A stretch of DNA of 64,000 bases from positions 1 through 64,000 of the forward strand of contig CAZDVK010000003.1 in NCBI GenBank assembly GCA_964508915.1, given 5' to 3'. Position 1 is the first letter of the stretch; every line of letters starts with the position of its first letter. Both the position numbers and the translations under genes were made by a program. Of this stretch, positions 8,940-17,730 are shown one piece after another. The notes under the pieces are model-generated. The model was not told the DNA's origin. It searched no databases and saw nothing but the letters and a program-made list of their open reading frames with translations. This DNA is from CAZDVK01 sp964508915. Lineage in GTDB: Bacteria; Pseudomonadota; Alphaproteobacteria; Paracaedibacterales; CAIULA01.

Positions 8940-10800
8940 CTTTTTCCTGGTTTAAACGACGGTTTACGGTGGCAGGACTCACGCCAAGCTCTTGAGCAAT
9001 ATCCCGTTGCTTTAACCCCTGCTTTTGAAGCTCCAAAATTTGATTTAGCTGTGCATCTTCCATGTCCGTTGTTATCCACACCAATTCATCATCTTTTACC
9101 TGTAAACGCACTTCGAAAGGCTTAGCTTCTTCACCATAAAACCCCCGTGATTTTTCATAGTGAACCTCAAAATAAGCACCATCTTCAGGCGTATAATGGG
9201 TTGGTCTTTTTAACGAAATGACTGTGTCTAAAATGTCCTCCTTCTTTGAATTGCCCCGTTGCCCGCCATTTTTATTAGCGTGGTGAATCAATAAAACAGA
9301 TATGCCCCGTTTTCTTAAAGATAGAAGCCACTCCTGCATAGGTTGCCAGCTTTCACTTTCATTTTCTCGACCTGATCGACATAAAGATGACAAATTGTCC
9401 AAAATAAGAAGCTTTATGCCTTCTAGATGTTCTTCGATAAAGCTTTGGCCTTCTTTTGTAGACAAATCAGGAATAGGCATCTCTTGTAGGTCTGCTGATA
9501 AAATTTTCAAATAATTTTCCGGTGTGTGTTCACACATCTGCAGCAACCTTTCTTGAAGTGTGTGCGCGGGCATTTCACCATCTACTAAAAGAACGCCAAC
9601 AGACTTAGGTGCTTTCCATTTGTTATCAAAAAGGCCGGATCCTTTTGCCACCGTAACAGCAATGTATAAAGCAACATGAGTTTTACCAACACCTCGTGGC
9701 GCATACAGCATCACTAATCCTTTTTCAGGAATGATAGGGGCTAAAATCATTTCACGATGGGGTATTTTCATTTGAAGAAATTCTTCATGAGTATACACTT
9801 TTGCGCGTTTTTCAATCAATGCTGCGTCAATTTGTTTTTTAACCTGCTCCAACCCTTCCAAACAATGCAGGTCATTAAAATCTGTGGGTTTGGTATCAAT
9901 ATTCTCAAAAGTTGGGTAAATGACTATGCAACCATGTTTTTGGGCTGCCTTCTCCGCATGTATTTTTCCGGCATTTGTAGCACCATATTGGTCATCATCG
10001 GCAGCTATAATTAGTTTTTGAGTTGGATATTGCTGACTAAATCCATCAATAACAGGTAACAAATTTCCAGCGTCAAAACACACAGTAACCGGCATACTGA
10101 GTGCTTTATAAAGACTTGCGCCAGTTGCATACCCTTCGCAAAAAATAAGCGGCGTGTTGGGCTTTAACTCGCCAATTATGTAGAAGCAGCCTTTTTTACG
10201 AGCGCCTGGAAGAAAAAATTTACGGCTATCATCATAAATTTTTTGAAAATTCCAAGTTTTGCCTTGTAAATCTTGTAAAGGGATCGCAGCAAAGTCTCCA
10301 TGTTGATCTTTACCAAAAAGTGTTGGTAGTTCATCGATCTGTTTTTTCGTCAAATAATTGGAAGTTCCTTCTTTGGAAAAATTATTTAACTGCTTTTCTG
10401 CTTCAAGGGCCTGTGTGTTTTGTTGTTCAAGTTTTTTTGTTGCAAAATGTCTTCTTTCCTCTTCAATTTTTTGATGTAGTTGACTGAGCTCATGGTGGTT
10501 TAAAGACTTGTTTTTTTGGGACCACGTTACCTTCGGATGTTCTGACTTCCAATCGCCTGCAGCGCCCCAACTTCCATTAAAAATGTACCAGTACCGCTTT
10601 TTCGGACCGAAACGGTGAATTTTCCCATCTGCTAGAATGGAGCCACTGTGGTCAATACCCGCTTGCCTCATCGCATGACGGAATTCTTCTTCACAATCAG
10701 CTTGATTGAATGGGTGATAAAAGGTAGGGTTTGAATGATTTTTATTATTAAACCCGCCAGTCAAGAAGGCGGGTTTTTCTTTTAAATTTTTACTTTCCAT
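8908..10800 (-). CDS. Toprim primase / RepA-type hexameric helicase of a satellite element
   Basis: 630 residues. The N-terminal part resembles satellite primases and leads into a toprim domain with CEGYATGAS and a DAGN/AADDD acidic pair. An AAA_25/RepA-type ATPase follows, with a YAPRGVGKTH Walker A, a LLVDGEM segment and an LILDNLSSL Walker B. The C-terminus is a helix-turn-helix (QRDIAQELGVSPATVNRRL). It would open and prime the element's origin. The start at 10800 has a perfect AGGAGG and overlaps the AlpA-like gene by 11 bases, so the two are coupled. An upstream in-frame extension lacks this site and is rejected. Confidence 0.85.
   Translation of the reverse strand: MESKNLKEKPAFLTGGFNNKNHSNPTFYHPFNQADCEEEFRHAMRQAGIDHSGSILADGKIHRFGPKKRYWYIFNGSWGAAGDWKSEHPKVTWSQKNKSLNHHELSQLHQKIEEERRHFATKKLEQQNTQALEAEKQLNNFSKEGTSNYLTKKQIDELPTLFGKDQHGDFAAIPLQDLQGKTWNFQKIYDDSRKFFLPGARKKGCFYIIGELKPNTPLIFCEGYATGASLYKALSMPVTVCFDAGNLLPVIDGFSQQYPTQKLIIAADDDQYGATNAGKIHAEKAAQKHGCIVIYPTFENIDTKPTDFNDLHCLEGLEQVKKQIDAALIEKRAKVYTHEEFLQMKIPHREMILAPIIPEKGLVMLYAPRGVGKTHVALYIAVTVAKGSGLFDNKWKAPKSVGVLLVDGEMPAHTLQERLLQMCEHTPENYLKILSADLQEMPIPDLSTKEGQSFIEEHLEGIKLLILDNLSSLCRSGRENESESWQPMQEWLLSLRKRGISVLLIHHANKNGGQRGNSKKEDILDTVISLKRPTHYTPEDGAYFEVHYEKSRGFYGEEAKPFEVRLQVKDDELVWITTDMEDAQLNQILELQKQGLKQRDIAQELGVSPATVNRRLNQEKVKRPVKQEDK
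10750..10776. other. Perfect 9-bp inverted repeat inside the primase start region
   Basis: AAACCCGCC (10750-10758) and GGCGGGTTT (10768-10776) flank a 9-base loop. On the plus strand the stem is followed by TTTTTCTTTTAAATTTTT, like an intrinsic terminator facing against the primase gene. On the minus strand the hairpin sits about 25-50 bases downstream of the primase ATG. It may end an antisense transcript or modulate primase expression. Confidence 0.5.
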
Positions 10801-11017
10801 GGGTGCCTCCTGTTTTATCAGAAACAGCCCCACCAATAAGTGCCTGAATATCCTCAACTTTCCATGCTGTGGTGCGTGGACCTAGTTTGATAGGCTTTGG
10901 AAAACGACCCGATTTCACACCATTCCACCACGTGGTACGGCCTACAGGAATAATTTTTAAAATAGTATCTAAACGGACAAAGCCAGTTTCGGGTAACAAG
11001 GGTTGACTCATAAGCAA
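10790..11017 (-). CDS. AlpA-family HTH regulator
   Basis: About 75 residues with the Phage_AlpA pattern: VRLDTILKIIPVGRTTWWNGVKSGRFPKPIKLG followed in outline by a tryptophan-containing WKVEDIQ tail (motif given in outline; residues about 13-55). Family members act as small DNA-binding activators of integrase/excision or replication genes in P4-like elements. The TTG at 11017 has GGAG six bases upstream; the ATG at 11011 is the alternative, with poorer spacing. The 3' end overlaps the primase-helicase start. The location, upstream of the replication gene and downstream of the integrase, is typical. Confidence 0.8.
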   Translation of the reverse strand: MLMSQPLLPETGFVRLDTILKIIPVGRTTWWNGVKSGRFPKPIKLGPRTTAWKVEDIQALIGGAVSDKTGGTHGK

Positions 11018-11165
11018 TCAAAGCTCCGTAATGAATTATTGAACATAACGGAACTCTGCCAGCGTAATTCTTGGTTGTGGGCGAACTACATAAAGATTAA
11101 GGCGAAATTCGCTTCCAATTTGGGGAAAATCGCCTTTAGAGCTTTAAGCTTATTAACGATATTTT

Positions 11166-12071
11166 TTAATTTCGCTTCTGCTTTATAATTTCTAAACCTT
11201 CATTGTATCTATCCCGAATTGTTTCATCGTCTGAATCAATGCCTTGCTTTTGTATGCATGATCTGACATTTGAAATAAGGGAATCATTTTTTGTAAATTT
11301 TTCCTCAATAATGGCAGCAAGTATCTTATTGGATGTGTTTAGTTTTCTTTGAAGGCCAGCTTTTTCTTGACCAAGTTTTTTATTTTTGTTGTCTAGTGTA
11401 TTAATTTTTTCAGATAACTGGACATTTTTCAAACGCTCCTCCTCATACGACCTTTTCCAATCTACACTCTGGGGGGCCTCCTCTAGAACAGCTTTTTTTA
11501 AAGCATTCGGTAGTTCGATTCTTTTTGCTAAACACCAATTAACAAAATCAATAGGCTTTATTGTAGCTGGTGACATACCATACAAGCACTTATTGCATGT
11601 GAGCTCATTTGTTGAAATGGCTCTTGAAACAAGCTCTCTAATTTTTTTATATTTTTTAACGAATACCGACTGAGGATGAGCTTTGATTTTATCCCAATTT
11701 ACTTTGTCGGGCCGTTTTCCAAACAGCAGAGCCAACGCTTCTTCTTTAGTCCAATAAGACATCTTTGCACAATGATCAAAGTCTTCTTCGCTTGCACTTG
11801 TGTGAGGTTGATTAAAAAAATAACTTGCCTCTCTTAATTGCTCTTGCTTAAGCTTTTCAAGCATAGCTTTTTCCTTTTGTTCTTTTTGTATTTGTTTATA
11901 CATTTGAGTTATTTCTTCAGGTGTCTTTTTACGCAGATCCTCAAAAAAATCTGTGTGGAGTTTAGACAAATGGTATGTATGTGTTTTCTTTTCCGAATCA
12001 TAAGAAGGTTGAATTGAAAACTTTATCAAAGTGATATCGAGTGCTTTCTTAAATAAAGACAATTGATCCAT
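11166..12071 (-). CDS. Hypothetical coiled-coil protein coupled to the integrase
   Basis: 301 residues, soluble and strongly charged. Residues about 55-85 and 205-255 are Lys/Glu/Gln-rich and predicted coiled coil by heptad pattern. The centre contains a SYWTKEEALALLFGK motif and a short C-N-K-C segment. Its ATG follows directly on the integrase stop codon (TAAATG), so the two genes are almost certainly translated from one message. Proteins with this WTxEEAxALLFG core are seen near integrases in proteobacterial islands, but I know of no assigned function. Confidence 0.65.
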   Translation of the reverse strand: MDQLSLFKKALDITLIKFSIQPSYDSEKKTHTYHLSKLHTDFFEDLRKKTPEEITQMYKQIQKEQKEKAMLEKLKQEQLREASYFFNQPHTSASEEDFDHCAKMSYWTKEEALALLFGKRPDKVNWDKIKAHPQSVFVKKYKKIRELVSRAISTNELTCNKCLYGMSPATIKPIDFVNWCLAKRIELPNALKKAVLEEAPQSVDWKRSYEEERLKNVQLSEKINTLDNKNKKLGQEKAGLQRKLNTSNKILAAIIEEKFTKNDSLISNVRSCIQKQGIDSDDETIRDRYNEGLEIIKQKRN

Positions 12072-13286
12072 TTACATACTTCCAAACCTTCCAACAATCA
12101 CGTTAGTTTCCCCCTCACTCATCCCATCCAAATAATCAGCCCAGTGCTGCATCATATGACGGCGCTCGAGTAAATATTCGGCATGGTTATAGCTGGCCCT
12201 TACCTTATTGCGTTCCCCATGGGCTAATTGGCGTTCTATGACATCTGCCCGAAACCCTGTTTCATTCAATATGGTCGAAGCGGTGGCGCGAAAGCCATGG
12301 CCGGTGGCCCGGGAATGGTAACCCATCCGGTACAGAGCATATAAAATGGTATTTTCACTCATGCATTTTTGAGGGTTGGCATGGTTTGGAAAAAGAAAGG
12401 GCGAATGACCTGTTATTTTACGCAGGTCTTTTAATACTTCTATCGCCTGCTGAGACAGAGGCACAATATGAAGCTGGCGCATTTTCATTCGCTCTGCCGG
12501 AATACGCCATTCTGTTTTATCAAAATTAAACTCTACCCACTGCGCTGCCCGTAATTCTGTCGTACGTACGAAAGTTAGAAGCAATAATTTGAGGGCAAAT
12601 TTCGTTTGTAAATGCCCGTCATAAGCATCTAGCTTTTCAAGGAATTCTGGTAGCTCAGCCCCTTGAATATGGGCGTGGTGAACGGTTTTTTTGGTTTTTA
12701 AGGCACCTTTTAGGTCTGCTGAAATATCCCGTTCTGCCCGGCTTGTCACAATGGCATACCGAAAAATCTGGCCACAGGTTTGTAAAGCACGGTGTGCTAA
12801 ATCAATAGCGCCCCGCTTTTCAATAAGGCGTAAAACTGACAATAGTTCAGGGGCTGTTATGTCTGAAATGGGTCGATTTCCAAGAACAGGAAAAATATCA
12901 GTTTCTAACCGACGATATACATAATAAGCGTGGCGTGCTGTCCAGCTGGGTTTTTGCGTTTCCAACCATTCTTCAGCAATAGCTTTAAAACAATTTTCGC
13001 TTTTTAATGTTGCCAGGCGCTTAACTTCTTTCTTTTCTTGGGAAGGGTCAACACCATTGGCCAAAAGCTTACGGGCCTGTGTTCTTTTATCACGGGCTTC
13101 ACTCAAAGAAACTTCAGGGTAAACCCCAAGCGCCAACCTTTTTTCTTTACCGGCAAAACGGTACTTAAGCCGCCAGTACTTACCTCCATTGGGGCTTACT
13201 TCAAGGTAAAGGCCATTTCCATCAGCAAGCTTACGGCTTTTATCACTGGGCTTAGTGTTCTTGCAGACAATATCTGTTAAAGGCAT
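12072..13286 (-). CDS. P4-type tyrosine recombinase (DUF4102 integrase)
   Basis: About 404 residues from the ATG at 13286; a TTG eight codons earlier is possible. The N-terminal DUF4102 arm-binding domain shows KLADGNGLYLEV, YRFAGKEKRLALG and YPEVSLSEAR. The C-terminal catalytic domain shows RTTELRAAQW (first Arg), HGFRATAST (His-x-x-Arg), a second conserved histidine in QLAHGERNKVR, and the Tyr in ASYNHAEY. It catalyses site-specific integration, here beside the 3' end of tRNA-Ser(CGA). The gene looks full length and intact, so the element may still be mobile. Confidence 0.93.
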   Translation of the reverse strand: MPLTDIVCKNTKPSDKSRKLADGNGLYLEVSPNGGKYWRLKYRFAGKEKRLALGVYPEVSLSEARDKRTQARKLLANGVDPSQEKKEVKRLATLKSENCFKAIAEEWLETQKPSWTARHAYYVYRRLETDIFPVLGNRPISDITAPELLSVLRLIEKRGAIDLAHRALQTCGQIFRYAIVTSRAERDISADLKGALKTKKTVHHAHIQGAELPEFLEKLDAYDGHLQTKFALKLLLLTFVRTTELRAAQWVEFNFDKTEWRIPAERMKMRQLHIVPLSQQAIEVLKDLRKITGHSPFLFPNHANPQKCMSENTILYALYRMGYHSRATGHGFRATASTILNETGFRADVIERQLAHGERNKVRASYNHAEYLLERRHMMQHWADYLDGMSEGETNVIVGRFGSM

Positions 13287-13336
13287 GTGGGGGCATAAAC
13301 TAAGTGACAAAATTAAGATGCCCCCATTTATGCCCC
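13286..13336. promoter_or_regulatory. GGGGGCAT arm-type repeats at the integrase promoter
   Basis: Three copies of a TGGGGGCATAAA-like sequence flank the integrase start: one on the plus strand near 13288-13299, and two on the minus strand near 13318-13327 and 13330-13336. They form an inverted repeat around the alternative TTG start. Such repeats next to DUF4102 integrases are good candidates for recombinase arm sites that also autoregulate int; this is inferred from position and symmetry. Confidence 0.5.
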
Positions 13337-13451
13337 AAAATAACCCCGAATGTCAATGAACATAGATGAATATTACCGGACAGAAAACACCTTAAATATG
13401 ATTGCTTTCCTTAACTTTTTGAACAAATTGGAATTTCGTTAAACAAAGAAC

Positions 13452-13541
13452 TGGCGGAGGGGGTGGGATTCGAACCCACGGTACGTTTGCACGCACAACG
13501 GTTTTCGAGACCGCCCCAATCGGCCACTCTGGCACCCCTCC
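13452..13541 (-). tRNA. tRNA-Ser (CGA), integration target
   Basis: 90 bases including an encoded CCA. The acceptor GGAGGGG pairs with CCCCTCC, there is a long variable arm, the T-loop reads GTTCGAATC, and the anticodon loop CTCGAAA gives anticodon CGA (reads UCG). The gene is complete. Its 3' end faces the integrase, consistent with the element having inserted there and restored the tRNA. Confidence 0.95.
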
Positions 13542-13662
13542 GGCGATCTTTTATTTACACCATAAACAGGTTGAAAAGCCAAGAAATTTTCCACAATATC
13601 CAAAACCTGATGTATAGTGACCTTGCCAAGTAAACAAGTTGACATAATAAAGATAAAATTCC

Positions 13663-14661
13663 ATGAAATTCTTAGACGAAGCCAAAATTTTTATTCAATC
13701 TGGTGATGGGGGCGATGGGGGCTTAAGCTTTCGTCGTGAGAAATTTATTGAATTTGGTGGCCCTGATGGTGGTGACGGTGGCAAAGGTGGCAATGTTTAT
13801 GCTGTGGCTGTTGACAACCTCAATACGCTGATTGATTACCGTTATCAACAGCATTTCCGGGCCAAAAAAGGCCAAAATGGTATGGGGCGCAATCGCTCTG
13901 GCTCTAGCTCAGAAGATATTATTTTAAAAGTTCCTGTAGGAACCCAAATCATAACCGATGACAAAGAGACGATTCTGGCAGACATGACACAAGCTGGGCA
14001 AAAAGTCTTGTTGCTTAAAGGCGGCGATGGCGGGTTTGGCAACGCCCATTTTAAAACATCCACCAACCAAGCCCCGCGTCGTACAACACCCGGATGGCCA
14101 GGCCAAGAAATGTGGGTGTGGCTACGCCTAAAATTAATTGCCGATGCCGGCCTTGTGGGGCTTCCCAATGCTGGAAAATCAACCTTTTTGTCAGCTGTTA
14201 CCCGTGCAAAACCTAAAATAGCTGATTATCCTTTCACAACGCTGCACCCCCAGTTAGGTGTTGTCCACATTTATGATCAGGAATTTGTATTGGCTGACTT
14301 GCCAGGCCTTATTGAACACGCCCATGAAGGCGTTGGCTTGGGACACCGCTTTTTAGGGCACTTGGAACGCTGCAACGTTCTGCTGCACCTTGTTGATGCA
14401 ACCCAAGAAAATGTAGCTAATGCTTACAAAATTATTCGCCGCGAACTGGCTTGCTATCATAAAACATTGTCTGAAAAACCAGAAATTGTAGCATTAAATA
14501 AATGTGATACGCTGAGTGATGAAGAGCTAGCTCAAAAGAAAAAAGCCTTGGAAAAAGCATCTAAAAAACAAGTCATTGCTATTTCTGCAGCTGGGCGTCA
14601 AAATTTAGATGATGTCCTTAAGCAATTGCTTCACCACATTCAACCGAAAGAGGATTTTTAA
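13663..14661 (+). CDS. obgE: GTPase Obg/CgtA
   Basis: 332 residues. The Gly-rich Obg fold at residues 1-155 has repeated GGDGG/GGKGG segments. It is followed by a G domain with GLPNAGKST (G1), DLPGLIEHAHEG (G3) and NKCD (G4). Obg binds the 50S subunit and links ribosome assembly to growth and the stringent response. It lacks the extra C-terminal OCT domain. It is the first plus-strand gene after the island; thyX starts five bases after its stop, suggesting one transcript. Confidence 0.97.
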   Translation: MKFLDEAKIFIQSGDGGDGGLSFRREKFIEFGGPDGGDGGKGGNVYAVAVDNLNTLIDYRYQQHFRAKKGQNGMGRNRSGSSSEDIILKVPVGTQIITDDKETILADMTQAGQKVLLLKGGDGGFGNAHFKTSTNQAPRRTTPGWPGQEMWVWLRLKLIADAGLVGLPNAGKSTFLSAVTRAKPKIADYPFTTLHPQLGVVHIYDQEFVLADLPGLIEHAHEGVGLGHRFLGHLERCNVLLHLVDATQENVANAYKIIRRELACYHKTLSEKPEIVALNKCDTLSDEELAQKKKALEKASKKQVIAISAAGRQNLDDVLKQLLHHIQPKEDF

Positions 14662-14666
14662 AAAAT

Positions 14667-15572
14667 ATGCCTATTTCTTCCCTTGCCCCTGAACCACAAG
14701 AAGTTTTTTCAACAACCCGCGCCACCGTACCCAATCTTGAAGAAATTTTAGCTAAGCCATTTCCTGTTTTAGATCATGGTTTTGTGCGTGTTGTGGATTA
14801 CATGGGGAATGATGATGCCATTGTGCAAGCAGCCCGTGTATCTTATGGCCGTGGCACCAAAAGGAAAACGGAAGATCAGGCTTTAATTAATTACCTGATG
14901 CGGCACCGCCATTCCACCCCTTTTGAAATGTGTGAAATTAAATTTCACGTCAAATTGCCTATGTTTGTGGCACGTCAATGGATTCGCCACCGAACAGCCA
15001 ATGTAAATGAATATTCAGCCCGTTATTCCATTTTAGATAAGGAGTTTTATATTCCAGCGCCTGAACATTTGGCGGCCCAATCAACAATCAACAAGCAAGG
15101 CCGTGCCGATGTAATTGAAGGGCCTTACGCAGAAGAGGTTTTAAATACTCTGCGCCAAGATGCCTTAACAGCTTACCAACATTATGAATATTTATTAAAT
15201 GATGAAGAGGCTGACCCAACGCGCCCAGGCTTGTCACGGGAGCTGGCCCGCATGAATTTGCCTGTGAATTTTTATACCCAGTGGTATTGGAAAATTGACC
15301 TACATAATTTGTTGCATTTCTTAAGCCTTCGTGCTGATTCGCACGCTCAATATGAAATTCGGGCTTATGCGGAAACCATGCTAGAGATTGTCAAACTTTG
15401 GGTACCCCATACGTATGAAGCTTTCATGAATTACCGCATGGGAGGTGCCCATTTGTCAGCTAATGCCCTCAAGACTATCCAGCGCATGCTTAAAGGGGAA
15501 GAAGTAACTCAAGCCACCAGCGGCATGGGCCTTCGGGAATGGGATGAATTTATGACACTTCTGAAGGGTTAA
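14667..15572 (+). CDS. thyX: Flavin-dependent thymidylate synthase ThyX
   Basis: 301 residues. The ThyX motif appears as RQWIRHRTANVNEYSARYS, preceded by RHRHSTPFEMCEIKFHVK. ThyX makes dTMP from dUMP with FAD, NADPH and methylene-THF, and replaces ThyA in many alphaproteobacterial intracellular lineages. Length and motif spacing are normal for the family. It is five bases after obgE, so probably co-transcribed. Confidence 0.97.
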   Translation: MPISSLAPEPQEVFSTTRATVPNLEEILAKPFPVLDHGFVRVVDYMGNDDAIVQAARVSYGRGTKRKTEDQALINYLMRHRHSTPFEMCEIKFHVKLPMFVARQWIRHRTANVNEYSARYSILDKEFYIPAPEHLAAQSTINKQGRADVIEGPYAEEVLNTLRQDALTAYQHYEYLLNDEEADPTRPGLSRELARMNLPVNFYTQWYWKIDLHNLLHFLSLRADSHAQYEIRAYAETMLEIVKLWVPHTYEAFMNYRMGGAHLSANALKTIQRMLKGEEVTQATSGMGLREWDEFMTLLKG

Positions 15573-15672
15573 CCTCACTTAAACCTGCAACGCATTTAAA
15601 TTTCGCTTAAACCACATTTTTTGGTTATTCATTGTGCTTTTGCACTAAAATAAAAGTATGTTAGGCTAATTT

Positions 15673-17277
15673 ATGCTTAAATTTCTGAATACCGCCCAAT
15701 TATTTCAACGAAACCCTTTGTATGGCCTGACGCTGCGTGGAAAGGTTCCGGGGAATTTAATATCCATTCCTCTTGATTTATGGCCGGGGGATTTTCAGGT
15801 GGCAAAATGCATGATCGCCGGCGATTACGTAACAGACACCCATGTTATTCCTGTTTCTGACATTCTGAATTTTATGGCAAACCCCAATCAATGCCCCAAA
15901 GAATTATTGGTTCGCCTTCATAGCTTTGAATGGCTACGTGACTTAAGATCTATTAGCACCAATCAAAGTCGCAAATTCGCCCGAGAATTAATCCAACACT
16001 GGATCAGCTTCAACCATTCCTGGTCAAAAAAAAGCTGGCTTTCCCCTGCGTGGCGTGCAGATATTATGGGCCACCGCCTCAGTAATTGGATTTCTTTATT
16101 CGACTTTTTCGGAGGTAGCGCCGATGACCAATTCCGCGACCAGCTGTTAACAAGTATTTGCCAGCAGTATCAACATTTACAACGGGTCCATGGTCGACTT
16201 AAAAATGTTATTGGAAGTTTTCTGTGTCTTAAGGGCTTATTGTTTTGTGCAGCCACACTACCAAAACAAAAAGTTCATATTTCCCACTATATCAAACTAT
16301 TGGAAAAAAATTTAAAACGCCAAATTATGCCAGATGGTGGGCACATCAGTCGTTCACCCATTTTACAGGCCCACATTCTTAAAGACTTAATTGATCTTCG
16401 GTCCCTTTTGGGTAGTCATCAAAAAGAAGACTATTTAATACTTCAAAATGCCATTCAGTCTTTAGCCCCTATTGTTCGTTTATTTCGTCATGGTGATGGA
16501 GGGCTTGCACAACTTAAAGGGGATATTGATCTAAGGTACACCCCTTACTTGGCGCGCTCCACAACAGCTGGCCTGGTGGATACAGCACTTTCTTTGTCTG
16601 ATGTACGAGGCAGGCCATCAGGCCGCGCAGATTACATGGGGTACGAACGATGCAGTAATAAAAATTCCGTTTTACTTTTGAATACAAAGGTCAGTTTGCA
16701 TCCATATAATCTGGACTATCCATTAGACCAAGGCATAAACGTTCTTGATTTTGAATGGAGTGTTGGGCGGCAACGAATCGTTCAAAAAGGTGATATCCTT
16801 GTTCAAACAACCCCTCATGAGTTTTTGAAACTGCACAATCAAACAGCAGGTCACCTTAACCTGCGCCGGCACAACGAAAAACAAATAGATTATATTTTTG
16901 CTGACTATGATCAATTTTTCGAAGGTTTATCTTATCGACATCAGCGAGAACTCTACCTACCCGATCAAGAAGGAACTCTCAAAGGGCATGATATTCTTAC
17001 CCTGTCAGAAAAATCTATTGCAGCTGTACGATTTTGCCTACATGACGGATTTGTTGCCGAAGTCCAATCTCATAAAACAGTTAAATTGACACTTGAACTG
17101 AATGCAAAGAAATCAAAGAAATCAAAACCCAATGAAAAAGTATATATTTTAACAGCTCAAGGTACTGACGACATATTGATTGATTTAAGCCCCACAGGTG
17201 CGCCTATTATCAACATGCTTATGTCAATGGATGCCAACACACCCCGTACCATTCGGTGGGCCTTCCAAGAAAAATAG
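15673..17277 (+). CDS. Heparinase II/III-family protein
   Basis: 534 residues. The N-terminal half is alpha-toroid-like, with WLRDLRSI and a WLSPAWRADIMGHRLSNWI segment. The C-terminal half matches the heparinase II/III beta-sandwich, with MPDGGHISRSP at about residue 220 and DHG-type DGGLAQ and GYERCS motifs. Family members are polysaccharide lyases or, in alphaproteobacteria, a conserved uncharacterised cytoplasmic protein often near rsmB and purH. No signal peptide is visible and neither neighbour is present here. The substrate is unknown. Confidence 0.8.
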   Translation: MLKFLNTAQLFQRNPLYGLTLRGKVPGNLISIPLDLWPGDFQVAKCMIAGDYVTDTHVIPVSDILNFMANPNQCPKELLVRLHSFEWLRDLRSISTNQSRKFARELIQHWISFNHSWSKKSWLSPAWRADIMGHRLSNWISLFDFFGGSADDQFRDQLLTSICQQYQHLQRVHGRLKNVIGSFLCLKGLLFCAATLPKQKVHISHYIKLLEKNLKRQIMPDGGHISRSPILQAHILKDLIDLRSLLGSHQKEDYLILQNAIQSLAPIVRLFRHGDGGLAQLKGDIDLRYTPYLARSTTAGLVDTALSLSDVRGRPSGRADYMGYERCSNKNSVLLLNTKVSLHPYNLDYPLDQGINVLDFEWSVGRQRIVQKGDILVQTTPHEFLKLHNQTAGHLNLRRHNEKQIDYIFADYDQFFEGLSYRHQRELYLPDQEGTLKGHDILTLSEKSIAAVRFCLHDGFVAEVQSHKTVKLTLELNAKKSKKSKPNEKVYILTAQGTDDILIDLSPTGAPIINMLMSMDANTPRTIRWAFQEK

Positions 17278-17281
17278 CCCT

Positions 17282-17542
17282 TTATTTTCGATAACGTATA
17301 ATACAAAAAAGAACCGTGGTTGCTAAACAAAGTGTAACCGTATTTGCCAAAATAACAGCTAACGAACCCAACAAAAACCCATAAATTAGCCACAACAACA
17401 CCCCCAAACAAAAAAGGATGTACATAATCAGGGAAATGTTTTCAACCGACTTTGTTCGAACCACGTAAAGAACCTGAGGAACAAAAGAAACAGTGGTTAA
17501 AAACCCCGCCAATAAACCTACCGCCTCAATCCATATATTCAT
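17282..17542 (-). CDS. SemiSWEET / PQ-loop sugar transporter-like protein
   Basis: 86 residues with three membrane segments and a PQ-loop motif SFVPQVLYVVRTKSVENIS at about residues 19-37. That is the size and triple-helix layout of bacterial SemiSWEETs, which dimerise to move mono- or disaccharides down a gradient. It converges on the heparinase-fold gene with four bases between stops. Substrate not predictable. Confidence 0.85.
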   Translation of the reverse strand: MNIWIEAVGLLAGFLTTVSFVPQVLYVVRTKSVENISLIMYILFCLGVLLWLIYGFLLGSLAVILANTVTLCLATTVLFCIIRYRK

Positions 17543-17730
17543 AACAATCCATCAACTTTGTTTTTTTGATTTCTATAGAATATAACAACTGAATTGCAAA
17601 GCAACTACGTTTGAATCAGTTTCTCAAGAAACAAAATCATCACTTAATGCATTATTATTGTTTTGTTTACTATTTTTTAATCAATTGTAGCTATATTATA
17701 GTTATAGATTTTTTATTTAACTTGTTTTTC

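Larger units (their letters stand above)
1..13454. mobile_element. Integrative element next to tRNA-Ser (left end outside window)
   Basis: Seen: a P4-type integrase at 12072-13286 lies beside the 3' end of tRNA-Ser(CGA), followed inward by a coiled-coil protein, an AlpA-like regulator, a toprim/RepA-type primase-helicase, another unrecognised protein and a CDI-like toxin locus. All genes read on the minus strand, away from the tRNA. This integrase/AlpA/primase set is the standard core of P4-like satellites and tRNA-borne islands. No second copy of the tRNA 3' end was found between position 1 and the integrase, so the far attachment site is either outside the window or lost. Whether the toxin locus is cargo of the same element or an older neighbour is inference. 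Confidence 0.6.
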
